Assembly: GCA_002007465.1 (NCBI GenBank)
Contig: LNAC01000350.1
Coordinates: 796,014-860,013, forward strand
Origin: Ailurus styani
Taxonomy: Eukaryota > Chordata > Mammalia > Carnivora > Ailuridae
Length of the DNA stretch: 64,000 bases
Reading direction: 5' to 3'
Below are positions 30,691 to 42,499 of the stretch, in pieces. Position 1 is the stretch's first letter; each line of letters starts with the position of its first letter. The notes under the pieces were generated by a model, which was not told the origin of the DNA, searched no databases, and saw only the letters and a list, made by a program, of their open reading frames with translations. A program made the translations under genes and the position numbers.

Positions 30691-33325
30691 GGCCCCTTGT
30701 GTGACCTTGATCTCATTAACACTAATCTTTAAGTAAATGAACTAACTGACTCAAACTCAGATAAGAGGACATTTTCAGTAGAAGCTCAGGTTGGAAATGA
30801 ATATCAGAGCCATTTATATAAATCGCTTGGTATCTTAGACTTCATATGCCTGGGAGTTCAATCTTAGGAACCTTTATAGAAGGTCACAAATGATCAAGTA
30901 AATGAAGCTTTTTACAAGTTCTCTTATTTTAAATATAGCATAGAGTAAAGTAGACAGCATGCATTTTTATTGTAATAGGGACTCTTAAATATTAACATAT
31001 AGAGCCAATTTCTTAGGCATGGTTCCAGAACTTACTTTGATTCTAAAAGATAATGGCTCTTAGGCTTCAATAAATGGTCCAAAGCAAACTTTTTTCCTTC
31101 TGAATCTGCACTTACCCAGTCATTCAGAAGGTCAACTTTTTGGCTTAACATTAATTATGAAATGTTGGCCTTCTGAGAAACTGTCAAAATGTAAGTCTTA
31201 ATGAAACCACACAGAGTCATTATTAAAAGGTAGGCTTTGTTTAGTTTGCTTTAAAATTCAAGGAAATACTTAACCATTGAGAGCAATGTACATTGAAATT
31301 ATTTGAATAATGTCATATGTTATTTATATGAGTAGAATGCATTTATTGATTTTTATTTCTTTTAGAGTCATCATGGAGAGGGTATCTCTAAGCAATCTAT
31401 GGGAATATAATGTATTGTGATGTACAAATATGACTATCATTTAGCTAAGACAAATACACTTGTATTAACATTTAGGCTAGAACATATATCTATCCTTTTA
31501 TCCATACTTCCCTTCTCCAAAACCTGAAAAAGTTGGTAAAACAATTTCACATTCTTTCTACTACATGAAGCCCCATAAAGTCACAGCCTGAATTATTTGC
31601 CACAATGCAAAGTATATGATAGGCATCCAAATAATTGTTGAATTGGACTATATTTCTAGCAAAAATTATAAACACACATATCATTAGTTATAAGGGAATT
31701 TAATATTAGTAATTCAGACCCAATTATATGATAGAAATTTTAAATAATTCAATTCAACAAGTATTTATTGATCACTTATTTTTTTGTTTATTTTTTATTT
31801 TTTAAATTCAATTAACCAACAAATAGCACACCATTGGTTTCAGATGTAGTGTTCAACAATTCATTGGTTGAGTATATTAAATTAACCTTTTGCAAACCCC
31901 AGTGCCTGTTCCATGCCAGGAACTGTGATAAGAGTTTTACATGTACACGTTATCTCATTAAGATTTTTGCAGGTCATAAAATCTGTTGTCTTAAGATTTT
32001 TTCATAAAATACATAGTTTTAATCTTTTTCCCTCAAAAACATTAACAAAACTACTAATGAAATTGTAGAGTAGAGAAAAAGTTATCACAGAAAGGATATC
32101 TTTATAATCTTTAGGTTCTTTAAGGAAATAAACTGTATTATTAGATTTGTATAACTGACATACATGTCAGTATGATAATTATTATTATTAAAGGAATGAT
32201 ATTAAAATATGGTCTAGTAACTACGTACCTTTTACTGACTGAAGGATAAGCACCAAAAAGTAGTTTCCATTAAGTAGTTGTTTTATAAGCACAGAAAATG
32301 AATCAGAGTTCCTTATTTTGATAGTAGGAATTACTATATATATTACACTTTACATATATTTTTATTTACCAGTTGACTCATCAAAAGATCCAAGTGGAGT
32401 GTCTTCAATTTTCAGGTTGTATTTAAATATATATTTATATATGCTGCTCTTTCTTCCTAAAAAGCCTCCCTTTTCTTTCTCTGCATGCCATATAACCAGT
32501 CTCAAGGTCAAGCTCATGTTCTTCATGAGAAGTTCCTATAAATACTTCACCATATTGATCATTTCTTTCTCTGGATGCTTATACTATTTGTCCTCACAAC
32601 TTAATCTTTCCATTAATTATCACTGTGGGTAAACCACTATTATATAAAATCTTAAACTTTTTTCATGTTCTAAACTTGTGCCAGTGAAGTGTAATAAGTT
32701 TGGGACTTCACTAAAAATTATTTTTCACTGGAATTTAATCATAATTAAAACTGTCAAATCTTATCATTTACAATTCCAGAGATTCTAAAAGTAATGTCTG
32801 TAAGAGCAAAGGCCCTTATTGTTCTCGCTTACTGAATTCTTCTCCTATAATATGACTTTAACTTATTTGACTTGGTACCATTTAGCATCCCTTCTATTCT
32901 TCATATTATGAAAGTCATTGATAGCAATGAAGAAAATAAAGGACATATCAAGAGGCACCAAATGTCCCATGGGAGAGAATTAGAATAAAGTAAATTCTGA
33001 GAGGGATAAAATGGCAATCAATGTCAGTTGAAATTGTCAAAATTAAATACAGTGTCTTCTACCTAGTAGATGCTCAATAAATACCTATACTTTTAAGATT
33101 TTCTTTGCTTTAAGTGATATATCATTTTTATGACTTTTTGTTGTCTTCCTCAAATGTATGCTTATACTAATGTTTTCCTCAGGATCTGCAGTTTATTTAA
33201 AGCCACAATTTTCTCTTCTGTATACCTTTACCTAACTTTTATTACTAAGACTTACAGAGAGCAGAACCATGAGTCTATACAAGGATAATACCCATTGCCA
33301 TTTATTGGAAAATCTGTAGTAGTGA
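30691..33325. other. AT-rich intronic sequence with small repeat scraps
   Basis: One short antisense L1 3' end lies at about 31785-31868 (AATTCAATTAACCAACAAAT). L2-like tails are possible near 31590 and 33060. No exon recognised. Confidence 0.5.
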
Positions 33326-33342
33326 AACTTTAGAGGAAAATG

Positions 33343-33829
33343 ATTTTTAATTTTTAGGTTTTTAAAATTAAAATATTTTAAGTTTAATTGCAGTTAATGT
33401 GCAGTGCTATATTGGTTTCAGGTGTACAATATAGTGATTGCACAATCCTATACATTACTCAGCATTCATCACAAGTACACTCTTAAATCCCCATCACCTT
33501 TTTAACCCATCCACCCACTTACCACCCCTCTGGTGACCATTAGTTTGTTCTCTTTAGTTAGGAGTCTGTTTCTTGGTTTCTCTGTCTCTCTCAATCTTTC
33601 CCTTTACTCATTTATCTTGTTTCCTAAAATCCACATATGAGAGAAATCATATGGTATTTGTCTTTCTCTGACTGATTATTTTGTTAAGTATTAAGTTTCT
33701 TCAAAAAGTTAAAAATAGAAATACCTTATGATCCAGTAATTGCTCTACTGGATATTTACCCCCAAAATACAAAAACACTAATTCAAAAGGATACAGGCAC
33801 CCCTATATTTATAGCAGCATTCTTTACAA
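33343..33829 (-). mobile_element. 5'-inverted (twin-primed) L1 insertion
   Basis: 33343-33700 is antisense L1 3' UTR starting from a T-rich end (poly-A complement). 33700-33829 is L1 ORF2 end in the opposite, plus orientation (CTTATGATCCAGTAATTGCT, ACAGGCACCCCTATATTTAT). The whole is flanked by TAGAGGAAAATG at 33331-33342 and 33830-33841. This is the structure made by twin priming during target-primed reverse transcription. Confidence 0.88.
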
Positions 33830-34187
33830 TAGAGGAAAATGTTTTCTAAAGTTTATGCCTCATGAATTCAAAATGATCCCAAAGACATTAATATGCAAGT
33901 TGATTTAGATTTGATATTTTCTAATTATTTCCATTTCTAAATTTCAAAACCCAGTTCTCAGTTGTGTCCCCTTGAACCATTTCTCTCACTCCTAAACTTT
34001 ATAGACAATATTCTTTTAAAACTAGATACCTTTTGTCCACACTTCCTCACCTCCTATTCATTCCTCAGCCCACTACAACCTGGCTTCAGACCTCATCGCC
34101 TCAGCAAAATTTCTGTGGAAAATGACATCAAAGGCCTCTCAATTGCCCATTCCAACAGATACTTTTCAGTTTTTTCCCTTTTTTCCC

Positions 34188-34357
34188 CCTTTTATTTATT
34201 TATTTATTTATTTGACAGAGAGAGACACAGCTAGAGGGGGAACAGAAGCAAGGGGAGTGGGAGCAGGGAGCCTGATGCAGGGCTCGATCTCAGGGCCCTG
34301 GGATCATGACCTGAGTCCAAGGCAGATGCTTAACGACTGAGCCACCCAGGTGCCCCT
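34188..34357 (-). repeat. Can-SINE
   Basis: Antisense: TTTATTTATTTGACAGAGAG at the tail side and GAGCCACCCAGGTGCCCC at the head. It interrupts 33950-34560, which looks like an old repeat of unassigned family. Confidence 0.9.
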
Positions 34358-34740
34358 AGTTCTTTCCTTATTTTAATATTTACTTTACTATTTATCTGCT
34401 CCTTAAGATCCTACCCTCCCTTAGGTTGATTGACGTTGCAGTCTTTGAGTTTGCTCCCTACCTCTCTGCCAACTTAATATTATTCCTCCATAGAAGTGAC
34501 TCTCTGTTCATCTCTTAAGTGTTTCTTAAGTGTTGCTGTTTTCTCACTGACAAGTGTTTCCTTGTGTTTCTCTTTGATTTCCTTTTTCTGCTCTAATTCT
34601 TTTGTATTGAGTTAATACATGCAAAGCAATTAGCACAACACTTGGTACATAACGATAACTATTCAATAACTGGGAGCTATTAGTTATTTTGCAGTATACA
34701 TTCTCTGGTTGATTCCATCTACTATGACTGCTGCTGCTAT

Positions 34741-34755
34741 TATTACTACTGTTAT

Positions 34756-34803
<48 letters not shown>

Positions 34804-34812
34804 ACACACACA
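34741..34812. repeat. (ACT)n microsatellite joined to (CA)n
   Basis: About 15 pure ACT units preceded by degenerate ATT/ACT units and followed by CA units. On the minus strand it translates as poly-Ser, which is not a gene. Confidence 0.95.
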
Positions 34813-35049
34813 CCTCCAGTTGCATGTGCTTTTTCCCAACTTCCTCTAACACAAAATCTACCTCCTTCGGCAACTGTTCATCCTGTTACGTTATTTCTAC
34901 TCTATTTCCCACTGTTTTTTTCCCTGAGGTGATAGAGTCCTCTACATTGATCTCTGACACTTATGCTTTAATTCTTATTAATGTGAATGAAGCAACAGAA
35001 GGCATAAGGAACTAATATTTCTTGAATGTGTACTTTGAGGATATCTATG

Positions 35050-35225
35050 AACTAAATAGAATATCTGTTCAGGTAATGCTTATAGCAATCTCATGGAATT
35101 TTATTAATGGCCTCACCTTAAAAATAAGAATAATGGAATTCAGAATTATACAGCTTGTAAGGAAAAGCACCAAAGTTTAAATTCAGGTCTATGGAAGTCC
35201 AAAGCACCATACTATCTCATGCTGT
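35050..35225 (-). repeat. MIR-like remnant
   Basis: TTATAGCAATCTCATGGAAT and TTTAAATTCAGGTCTATGGA follow antisense MIR with much decay. Confidence 0.5.
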
Positions 35226-35382
35226 TTTACTTCTTATGTGTATTATTATTTGTGGCCAGTTAGCAATTCATTGCCATCTTATACAGTCCTGCAGAAGATA
35301 TAGCTCTTTGTAGATGTTACTCTTCAAAGATTTTCAGAGATGTTCATACAGCCAATATATCAGTAAGAATGATTCTGGCTAT

Positions 35383-35449
35383 ACAACAATATCCACACAG
35401 CCAAACCATGGAAAGAGCCCAGATGAATGGATAAAGAAAATGTGGTGTG

Positions 35450-35483
<34 letters not shown>

Positions 35484-35705
35484 GGAATCATACTCAGCCA
35501 TCAAAAAAAAAAAAAAAGAAAAGAAAGAAAAAGAAATCTATTTGCAATGATGTGGAAGGAACTACAGGGTATTTATTAGGGTATTTATTATGCTAAGCAA
35601 AATAAGTCAATCAGAGAAAGACAATTATCATATGATCTCACTGATANATCCACACAGCCAAACCATGGAAAGAGCCCAGATGAATGGATAAAGAAAATGT
35701 GGTGT

Positions 35706-35740
<35 letters not shown>

Positions 35741-36188
35741 GGAATCATACTCAGCCATCAAAAAAAAAAAAAANAGAAATCTATTTGCAATGATGTGGAA
35801 GGAACTACAGGGTATTTATTAGGGTATTTATTATGCTAAGCAAAATAAGTCAATCAGAGAAAGACAATTATCATATGATCTCACTGATATGTAGAATTTA
35901 AGAAATAAACAGAGGATCACAGGGGAAGAGAGGAAAAAATAGAACAAGATGAAACCAGAGAGGGAAACAAATCATAAGAGACTCTTAATCATAGGAAACA
36001 AATTGAGGGTTGCTGGAGGGGAGGAGGGTTGCAGTAACTGGGTAATGAACATGAAGGGCGGCATGTGATGTAATGAGCACTGGGTATTATATAAGATTGA
36101 TGAATCACAGACTTGTACCTTTGAAATCAATAAACATTACATGTTAATTTTAAAAAGAGAGATTTTCCCAAATTGAAAAAAAAAAAAA
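35383..36188 (+). mobile_element. 5'-truncated L1 insertion carrying an assembly duplication
   Basis: The insert runs from late ORF2 (CCACACAGCCAAACCATGGA, GATGAATGGATAAAGAAAAT) through the carnivore 3' UTR (GGTTGCTGGAGGGGAGGAGG, GAGCACTGGGTATTATATAA) to a poly(A). The duplication AAGAATGATTCTGGCTAT / AAGAATGATCCTGGCTAT flanks it at 35365-35382 and 36189-36206. Inside, 35391-35646 is repeated almost exactly at 35648-35889 across a single N (35647), with another N at 35774. A clean L1 would carry this once. Confidence 0.92.
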
Positions 36189-36206
36189 AAGAATGATCCT
36201 GGCTAT

Positions 36207-36778
36207 GTAACTGCAGTTGACTGAAAAACAAATGAAGTAAAATTTACTCTAAGTAGTAGTTGTTTATTAGGGATCTTAAAGAGTCTTATATACTATAGAA
36301 GGAAGTTTAGAATTTTTCTTAAAATTTTTTCTTTTAGGAACTCACCAAGAGATTTTAAGTAGTAGTAAAGTATATTCTGATTTGCACCTTAAAATGACCC
36401 TTCTAGTAATAGTATAGCAAATCGATTGAAGAGGGAGCAAGACTGGAAGCAGGGTAATCAGTTAACAGTAAGTTAAAAAGAGAAAGCTAAGAATCAAATG
36501 AACTGAGGTAGTAGTAGTGGCTTAGAAATGAAGAATGGGTTTCAGAGATAATTAAGATGGTAGAATCATATGACTTGGCATATAAGAGGACTGGTGAGAG
36601 ATGATAAGAAATTGTTAACAAATGATGAGTTTAAAGGAGGAAACCTCTTAGGGGAGATGAGCATCAAGATAAAACTTTTGTCTACTTCATGAATTTAGGA
36701 AGTGGGAACATTACCTACAGATTCTGCCTCCCAGATTAATCACTTGTAATTGCCAGTTTCTTCCAATTCCCCTTTGCA
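36207..36778. other. Intronic sequence, nothing recognised
   Basis: No repeat or exon recognised. Confidence 0.5.
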
Positions 36779-36794
36779 GTTCACTTTGTTCTTT

Positions 36795-37844
36795 TATATA
36801 TATATATATATTTTTAAATTTTATTTTTATTCTTTGCCCAAGGGGTACAGGCCTGTGAATCATCAGGCTTACATCTTTCACAGCATTCACCAAAGCACAA
36901 ACCCTCCCCAATGTCCATAACCCATCCACCCTATCCCTACCCTCCCACCCCCCAGTAACCCTCAGTTTGTTTTGTGAGATTAGGAGTCTCTTATGGTTTG
37001 TCTCCTTCCCCATCCCATCTTGTTTCATTATTTTTCCCTCCCTACCCCCCACNNNNNNNNNNNNNNNNNNNNNNNNNNNNNNNNNNNNNNNNNNNNNNNN
37101 NNNNNNNNNNNNNNNNNNNNNNNNNNNNNNNNNNNNNNNNNNNNNNNNNNNNNNNNNNNNNNNNNNNNNNNNNNNNNNNNNNNNNNNNNNNNNNNNNNNN
37201 NNNNNNNNNNNNNNNNNNNNNNNNNNNNNNNNNNNNNNNNNNNNNNNNNNNNNNNNNNNNNNNNNNNNNNNNNNNNNNNNNNNNNNNNNNNNNNNNNNNN
37301 NNNNNNNNNNNNNNNNNNNNNNNNNNNNNNNNNNNNNNNNNNNNNNNNNNNNNNNNNNNNNNNNNNNNNNNNNNNNNNNNNNNNNNNNNNNNNNNNNNNN
37401 NNNNNNNNNNNNNNNNNNNNNNNNNNNNNNNNNNNNNNNNNNNNNNNNNNNNNNNNNNNNNNNNNNNNNNNNNNNNNNNNNNNNNNNNNNNNNNNNNNNN
37501 NNNNNNNNNNNNNNNNNNNNNNNNNNNNNNNNNNNNNNNNNNNNNNNNNNNNNNNNNNNNNNNNNNNNNNNNNNNNNNNNNNNNNNNNNNNNNNNNNNNN
37601 NNNNNNNNNNNNNNNNNNNNNNNNNNNNNACACCAGTCAGAATGGCTAAAATCAACAAGTCAGGAAACGACAGATGTTGGCGAGGTTGCGGAGAAAGGGG
37701 AACCCTCCTACACTGTTGGTGGGAATGCAAACTGGTGCAGCCACTCTGGAAAACAGTATGGAGATTCCTCAAAAAGTTGAAAATGGAGCTACCCTACGAC
37801 CCAGCAATCGCACTACTGGGTATTTATCCTAAAGACACAAAGTT
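36795..37844 (-). mobile_element. 5'-inverted (twin-primed) L1 with assembly gap
   Basis: 36795-37052 is antisense L1 3' UTR beginning with a TATATA/T run. 37630-37844 is plus-strand ORF2 (CACTGTTGGTGGGAATGCAA, CTACGACCCAGCAATCGCAC). The perfect 16-bp duplication AGTTCACTTTGTTCTT lies at 36779-36794 and 37845-37860. The inversion point is hidden in the gap. The preserved ORF2 text suggests a young insertion. Confidence 0.9.
37053..37629. other. Assembly gap of 577 N
   Basis: All bases are N. The long frames that appear to cross it are artefacts of translating N. Confidence 1.
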
Positions 37845-37860
37845 AGTTCACTTTGTTCTT

Positions 37861-39292
37861 ATCCAACACCACAAGTTGTTTCGATTGAGGCCAATCCTTC
37901 AATCAAGATGTGAACATAATTCTCAAATTTTCAAACAACTACCAAAACTATGTTAATTAAAGATACCAATAATTGCTTGTCCATTTGTATTGAAGCTTAT
38001 ATTATATAGAAAACATTTCAGATAGTAGCATGTGTTTTAGATTTAATAAGGACTTCTTTTTACTTTATGCTCTGCTTTCTGTAAAATTTTCTATTTTTAA
38101 ATATATACACTCACTTCTTAACATCCACTACAAATGTTAGGTGAGAACTCTCTATCATGTAGTCACAGAGTTTTTCACTTATAACATTCACTGAATATTT
38201 TTGTAATGACTTTTTTTTTACCTGACATATCTCTAATTAAATATTTGAGTACAAAAACTTATTGGAAAATAGTTTCTTCAGGCTGTCACAGAAATGAGGT
38301 TCTCTTATGTGATCTTTCTCTTATTATCTCAGGTTAAAATTAAATTTGGTCTGAAAATTACTTAGAAAATGATTCCACAAGATAATATTATCAAAGAAAT
38401 TAAAGGGAAGTTCCATATTCTTAAGTTGTAGAAACAGAGCTGAAGGATATATTAACTTATATACATATAAAAAAATAATTCATCAATTATATAAATGTAT
38501 CACTTCTCAGGAAATGATGGGAACATAAGTAGAAAAGCTGTTGAATGAAGAAGAGTAATGAGAAGCAGTGAGGTCAAGGCTGGAGATACAAGTGGTGTGT
38601 ATCATTTTATGAAAGTAATAATTGAAGCCAGGAGATAACATCACTTCCGTAAGGTAAGAGGAGATATTTATGGGATATTTACTGCTAAAAAGGGATAAGA
38701 AAGGGAGCCAGCAAAGGAAAAAGTCATCTAAGAAAGAAAAAGATAACAAAGGAATGCTTATTAAGGAAGTCCCTGGAAGAGATAGTGTTAAGAAAAGAGG
38801 GACAACATTTTCTAAGCTTTCCATCTAATCATCATCTTGCTGTGCTATTTTCTTCATATATATATATATATGAAGAAAAAATATATATGTATATATATAT
38901 TTGCAGCATTTCTTTATGTAAGGGTCTTATTTTAAAATCTCTGGCTGAGAAAACAGGCTTTCAACATTTACTATGTTATGAATATATCATGTTCTATGTA
39001 TTTCAAAAGCCATAATTTTTTTTCTTATGAGATTTACTTATAGAGCTTGCCAAAGGCCCAACATTTTTCACTATATTCTGATCGTGGAGATTTGAAAATT
39101 GTAGTACCAGTTAGGCTTCTCTCACTGACATTCCTCTCCACACTGCAGACACCCTAGACATCAGAACCACAAAGGGCAAGTAGCACCTGACAACCAGTTT
39201 TCTCATGACTTTTGTTCTCCAGCCCCAGTCACCTGTTCCTCCATCTTTGATTCCTCTGCCAAAGCATTTTGAAAACAAGTGATTTGCCTCCA
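37861..39292. other. AT-rich intronic sequence with a palindrome
   Basis: No exon or family recognised. A perfect 32-bp palindrome lies at 38848-38879: TTTTCTTCA, seven TA units, TGAAGAAAA. A second TA-rich run follows to 38901. Confidence 0.6.
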
Positions 39293-39308
39293 CTTGAAAA
39301 ATCAGCTT

Positions 39309-39545
39309 TTTTTAAAAAAGACATTTATTTATATGAGAGAGAGAGAGAAAGAGAGAGGGGAGGGGAGAGGCAGAGGGAGACAGAAACTCTAAGCAGACCC
39401 TGTGCAGAGCTGGAGGCAGGGCTCGACCTCAGGACCTTGAGATCATGACCCTGAGATCATGACTTTGAGATCACAACCCTGAGATTATGACCTGAGCTGA
39501 ACCCAAGAGTTCTGATGCTTAACCAACTGCACCACCAAGGTGCCC
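39309..39545 (-). repeat. Can-SINE with internal 14-bp tandem repeat
   Basis: Antisense SINE flanked by CTTGAAAAATCAGCTT / CTTGAAAAACCAACTT (39293-39308 and 39546-39561). The normally single motif CCTGAGATCATGAC occurs four times in tandem (39436-39449, 39450-39463, 39464-39477, 39478-39491) with small differences. This lengthens the element by 42 bp. Confidence 0.93.
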
Positions 39546-39561
39546 CTTGAAAAACCAACTT

Positions 39562-40316
39562 CTAAATTATACCTTGAAGGTGAGTTGGAGTCAACTAATA
39601 TAACATAAGAAAGAACACATAAAGATTTTGGCTCTTAGACAAGGATAAGTAATAAGAATCCTCCTAAAAAATTATGTATCAATGATTATTTTCCAGTAGC
39701 TGGAATATAAAAACAAAGAGGACAGCATCAACGGTTAAGTCTCAGGGTCAAGGGTTAGTCCGATTGCAAGCACAACATTTGAAATATTTAGCGCTCCCTT
39801 TGTGAGCTTTCTCAATTAATCCAGAAAACTCACTATCAGATGAACTGTAAGATACTACCTTAATTCATATTAGAACAGCAGATGTGGGTAATTAATTGCA
39901 ATCTACAGGCTTTTTATTTAACAATAAAATTGAAAATGTTGGTCTGCAATAACTTAGAATAAGAGATACAATGAAATTGGTAAAACCACAGTTGTAAAAT
40001 GTTTTAACTGATTATGAAACACTAAGCATTGACAGGTATAGAAATCAATTATAGACAATTTTCTTTCTAGAGAAGGAGTTTATTAAACGAAGAATACACA
40101 TCATCTAGTCAAAGACCTATTATTAGGACAAAAACAGTAGGCATAATGATGGTAAATGCATTAACCATTCCACTGGTTATGTTAAACTAAGATAAATACA
40201 GCGAGGATAATAATAGAAGGCTACAGTGAAAATAAAAAGAAGCAAAGTATCAAGTCTGCCCAAATAGTTTTGGCTTCAGAAACAGAAAGGGCCAAGAAAT
40301 AACTGTGGATGGGACT
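39562..40316. other. Intronic sequence, nothing recognised
   Basis: No repeat family or exon recognised. Confidence 0.5.
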
Positions 40317-40333
40317 CAAGCCCAGACTTTTCT

Positions 40334-40630
40334 TTTTTTCTTTTTCTTTTTTTTTTTTAAATGTTTTATTTATTTATTTGACAGAGAGAGAGAGAGAGAG
40401 AGATNCCTTTTTTTCTTTTTCTTTTTTTTTTTAAATGTTTTATTTATTTATTTGACAGAGAGAGAGAGAGAGAGAGAGAGAGATCACAAGTAGGCAGAGG
40501 AGGCAGAGAGAGAGGGGGAAGCAGGCTCCTTGCCGAGCAGGGAGCCCGATATGGGCCTCGATCCCAGGACCCTGAGATCATGACCTGAGCCGAAGGCAGA
40601 GGCTTTAACCCACTGAGCCACCCAGGCGCC
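40334..40630 (-). repeat. Can-SINE with assembly duplication
   Basis: Antisense SINE flanked by a perfect 17-bp duplication, CAAGCCCAGACTTTTCT (40317-40333 and 40631-40647). Its tail and (GA)n section occur twice, before and after a single N at 40405, so the true element is about 75-80 bp shorter. Confidence 0.93.
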
Positions 40631-40647
40631 CAAGCCCAGACTTTTCT

Positions 40648-41345
40648 AAATCCCATCACATTGCTAGCTAATGGCAGACCTGGATACAAAGAACCCCAGG
40701 CAGGCTGGTTCCAGAGTCTGCAGGCCTAACCACTACACTACACTATACTGCTGTAGCCAGAAACCATTGCTCTAGGACCCCTGCTTTCAGACATTTTAAA
40801 CAGTATTTTTTCAAATTTGTATTTATGAACTCAGAATTCAGCATAAGTAACATGATAGGATTGGGTTGGGTGGCACACAGTGGTAGGGGGCATGGCCCTA
40901 ACACTCCTCCCTCTCTCCCTTTATGACCTCTGAGTTACCACTGGAACCTTAGACATCCAGAGAACGTATACCGGAAATCATTGTTCCACAAAAAATAGCT
41001 GCTAGCTCTTGGAGAATAAAATTGCCAACACATCTATTTGTTAGATCTTCTGCTCTTGGGAGAAGAGTGGTCCAAAGAACATGAGTTTGGCCAAATTTCC
41101 TGGGTTAACAGAGTCCATATCTTTCATACAGAATACATAACTCTCTATGAATCCATTTCTGTATTTATTTGTTACTGTCTAGGAGAAAATATAGGTAGTA
41201 CTGGGTATACATGAGGTCAAGTAGTTTCCTTGAGTCTGAGCTTGACCTAATGACTCACTTCTCATGAAAAGAATATAGCAAAACTTATGGAATGTCACTT
41301 CCAAAATTACATGACAAAAAGACTGTGATTTTATCTTATTTGCCT
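40648..41345. other. Intronic sequence, nothing recognised
   Basis: No repeat or exon recognised. Confidence 0.5.
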
Positions 41346-41349
41346 ACTT

Positions 41350-41698
41350 TAGATTTCTCCATCTCTCCCTCTGATGGGAGCCAGATGTCTTACTGTGGGC
41401 TTTCCTATGCATAGGGTCACATGGCAAGGCACTGATGTCTCTGGCTAACAGCCAGAAAGGACTTAAGCCTGCTAACATCTATGTGAATGAGCATGAAAGT
41501 GGATTCTCTCCCTTTTGGTCCTTGAGATAATTAGAGCCCTACCTGATACCTTGTGAAAAACCCTAAGTCAGGGGATCCGACTAAAGTACCCTGAAATTCC
41601 TTAACTACAAAAACTGCAAAATAATAGATGTTTGTTGTTTTAAGCCACAAAGTTTTGGGATAATTTTCTGCATACCAATAGTTAGCTAATATATTATC
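41350..41698 (+). repeat. MaLR-type LTR remnant (MLT1-like)
   Basis: It ends in AATAATAGATGTTTGTTGTT, TTAAGCCACAAAGTTTTGGG and CCAATAGTTAGCTAATATAT, the sense 3' end of an MLT1-like LTR. The 5' part is diverged. Confidence 0.6.
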
Positions 41699-42495
41699 AT
41701 GCCTCTCAGTTCATCACTGAAAGCATCCAGGTCAGAACCGACTTCTACATTACTGTCTACTTGTGAATATTAAAAGAGAAGCAACAGTTCACATCAACAA
41801 ATATTTTTAGGTGTTCTAAGTACTCTGCTGGGTTCTTGGGGTCAAAGATAAATTAATTGCTCAAAAGCGAGATATAGGTTAGTGGAAGAAACAAAATGAA
41901 GTAATTATCATATAAGGTAATTATGGATTTAATGGAGATAAAGTATGGGTATCACAACAAAAGAAAGAATGTACAATACAAACTCAGTCAGGGGAAGATA
42001 GATTTTATAGAGGAGAAATGTAGACTTGGGACTTGAAGTAGGAGTTTGCTAAACAGAAAAAGATCAATCAATTCATTCATTTATCTCTCAAACATATTTG
42101 ATCATTCAACAGTACCTAGCATAGAACATATGGTTGCCAAATTCTACTATTTGTTAAAATCTACATCAAAGTTTACTTGCTTCATGAAATCTCTTTACAC
42201 CTCTAGGCTCGTTGAACTAATTAATTATCAAGACGTGATTAAATATCCTGATAACTTTAGAGTCACATTGAGGCTCATAAAAGGAATTCATTACAGATAA
42301 CCTTCCCCATATTACTGATACTACTAATATGTATTTTTTAAAAAGCTACTTTAAGACTTCATCTTGCATCCAATATACAGTAACAGAGACTAGTCTGGAG
42401 AAGCCAAGGTGGCTAGAATTCATAAAACGGAGTACCTAAGACAAGAGAGCTACAGAAAAAACCTAGAAGTTTTTGTTCACAGCATCTTCTCCTAA
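41699..42495. other. Intronic sequence, nothing recognised
   Basis: No exon seen; an 84-codon plus-strand frame at 42046-42300 has no recognisable family. Confidence 0.5.
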
Positions 42496-42499
42496 ACCC

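Noticed and set aside
34544..34873. 109-codon minus-strand frame with a poly-Ser stretch
   Set aside because: The Ser run is the translation of the (ACT)n microsatellite; there are no splice signals or family motifs.
36711..37956. Very long open frames on both strands
   Set aside because: They exist only because 577 N are translated as X; the real ends are L1 sequence.
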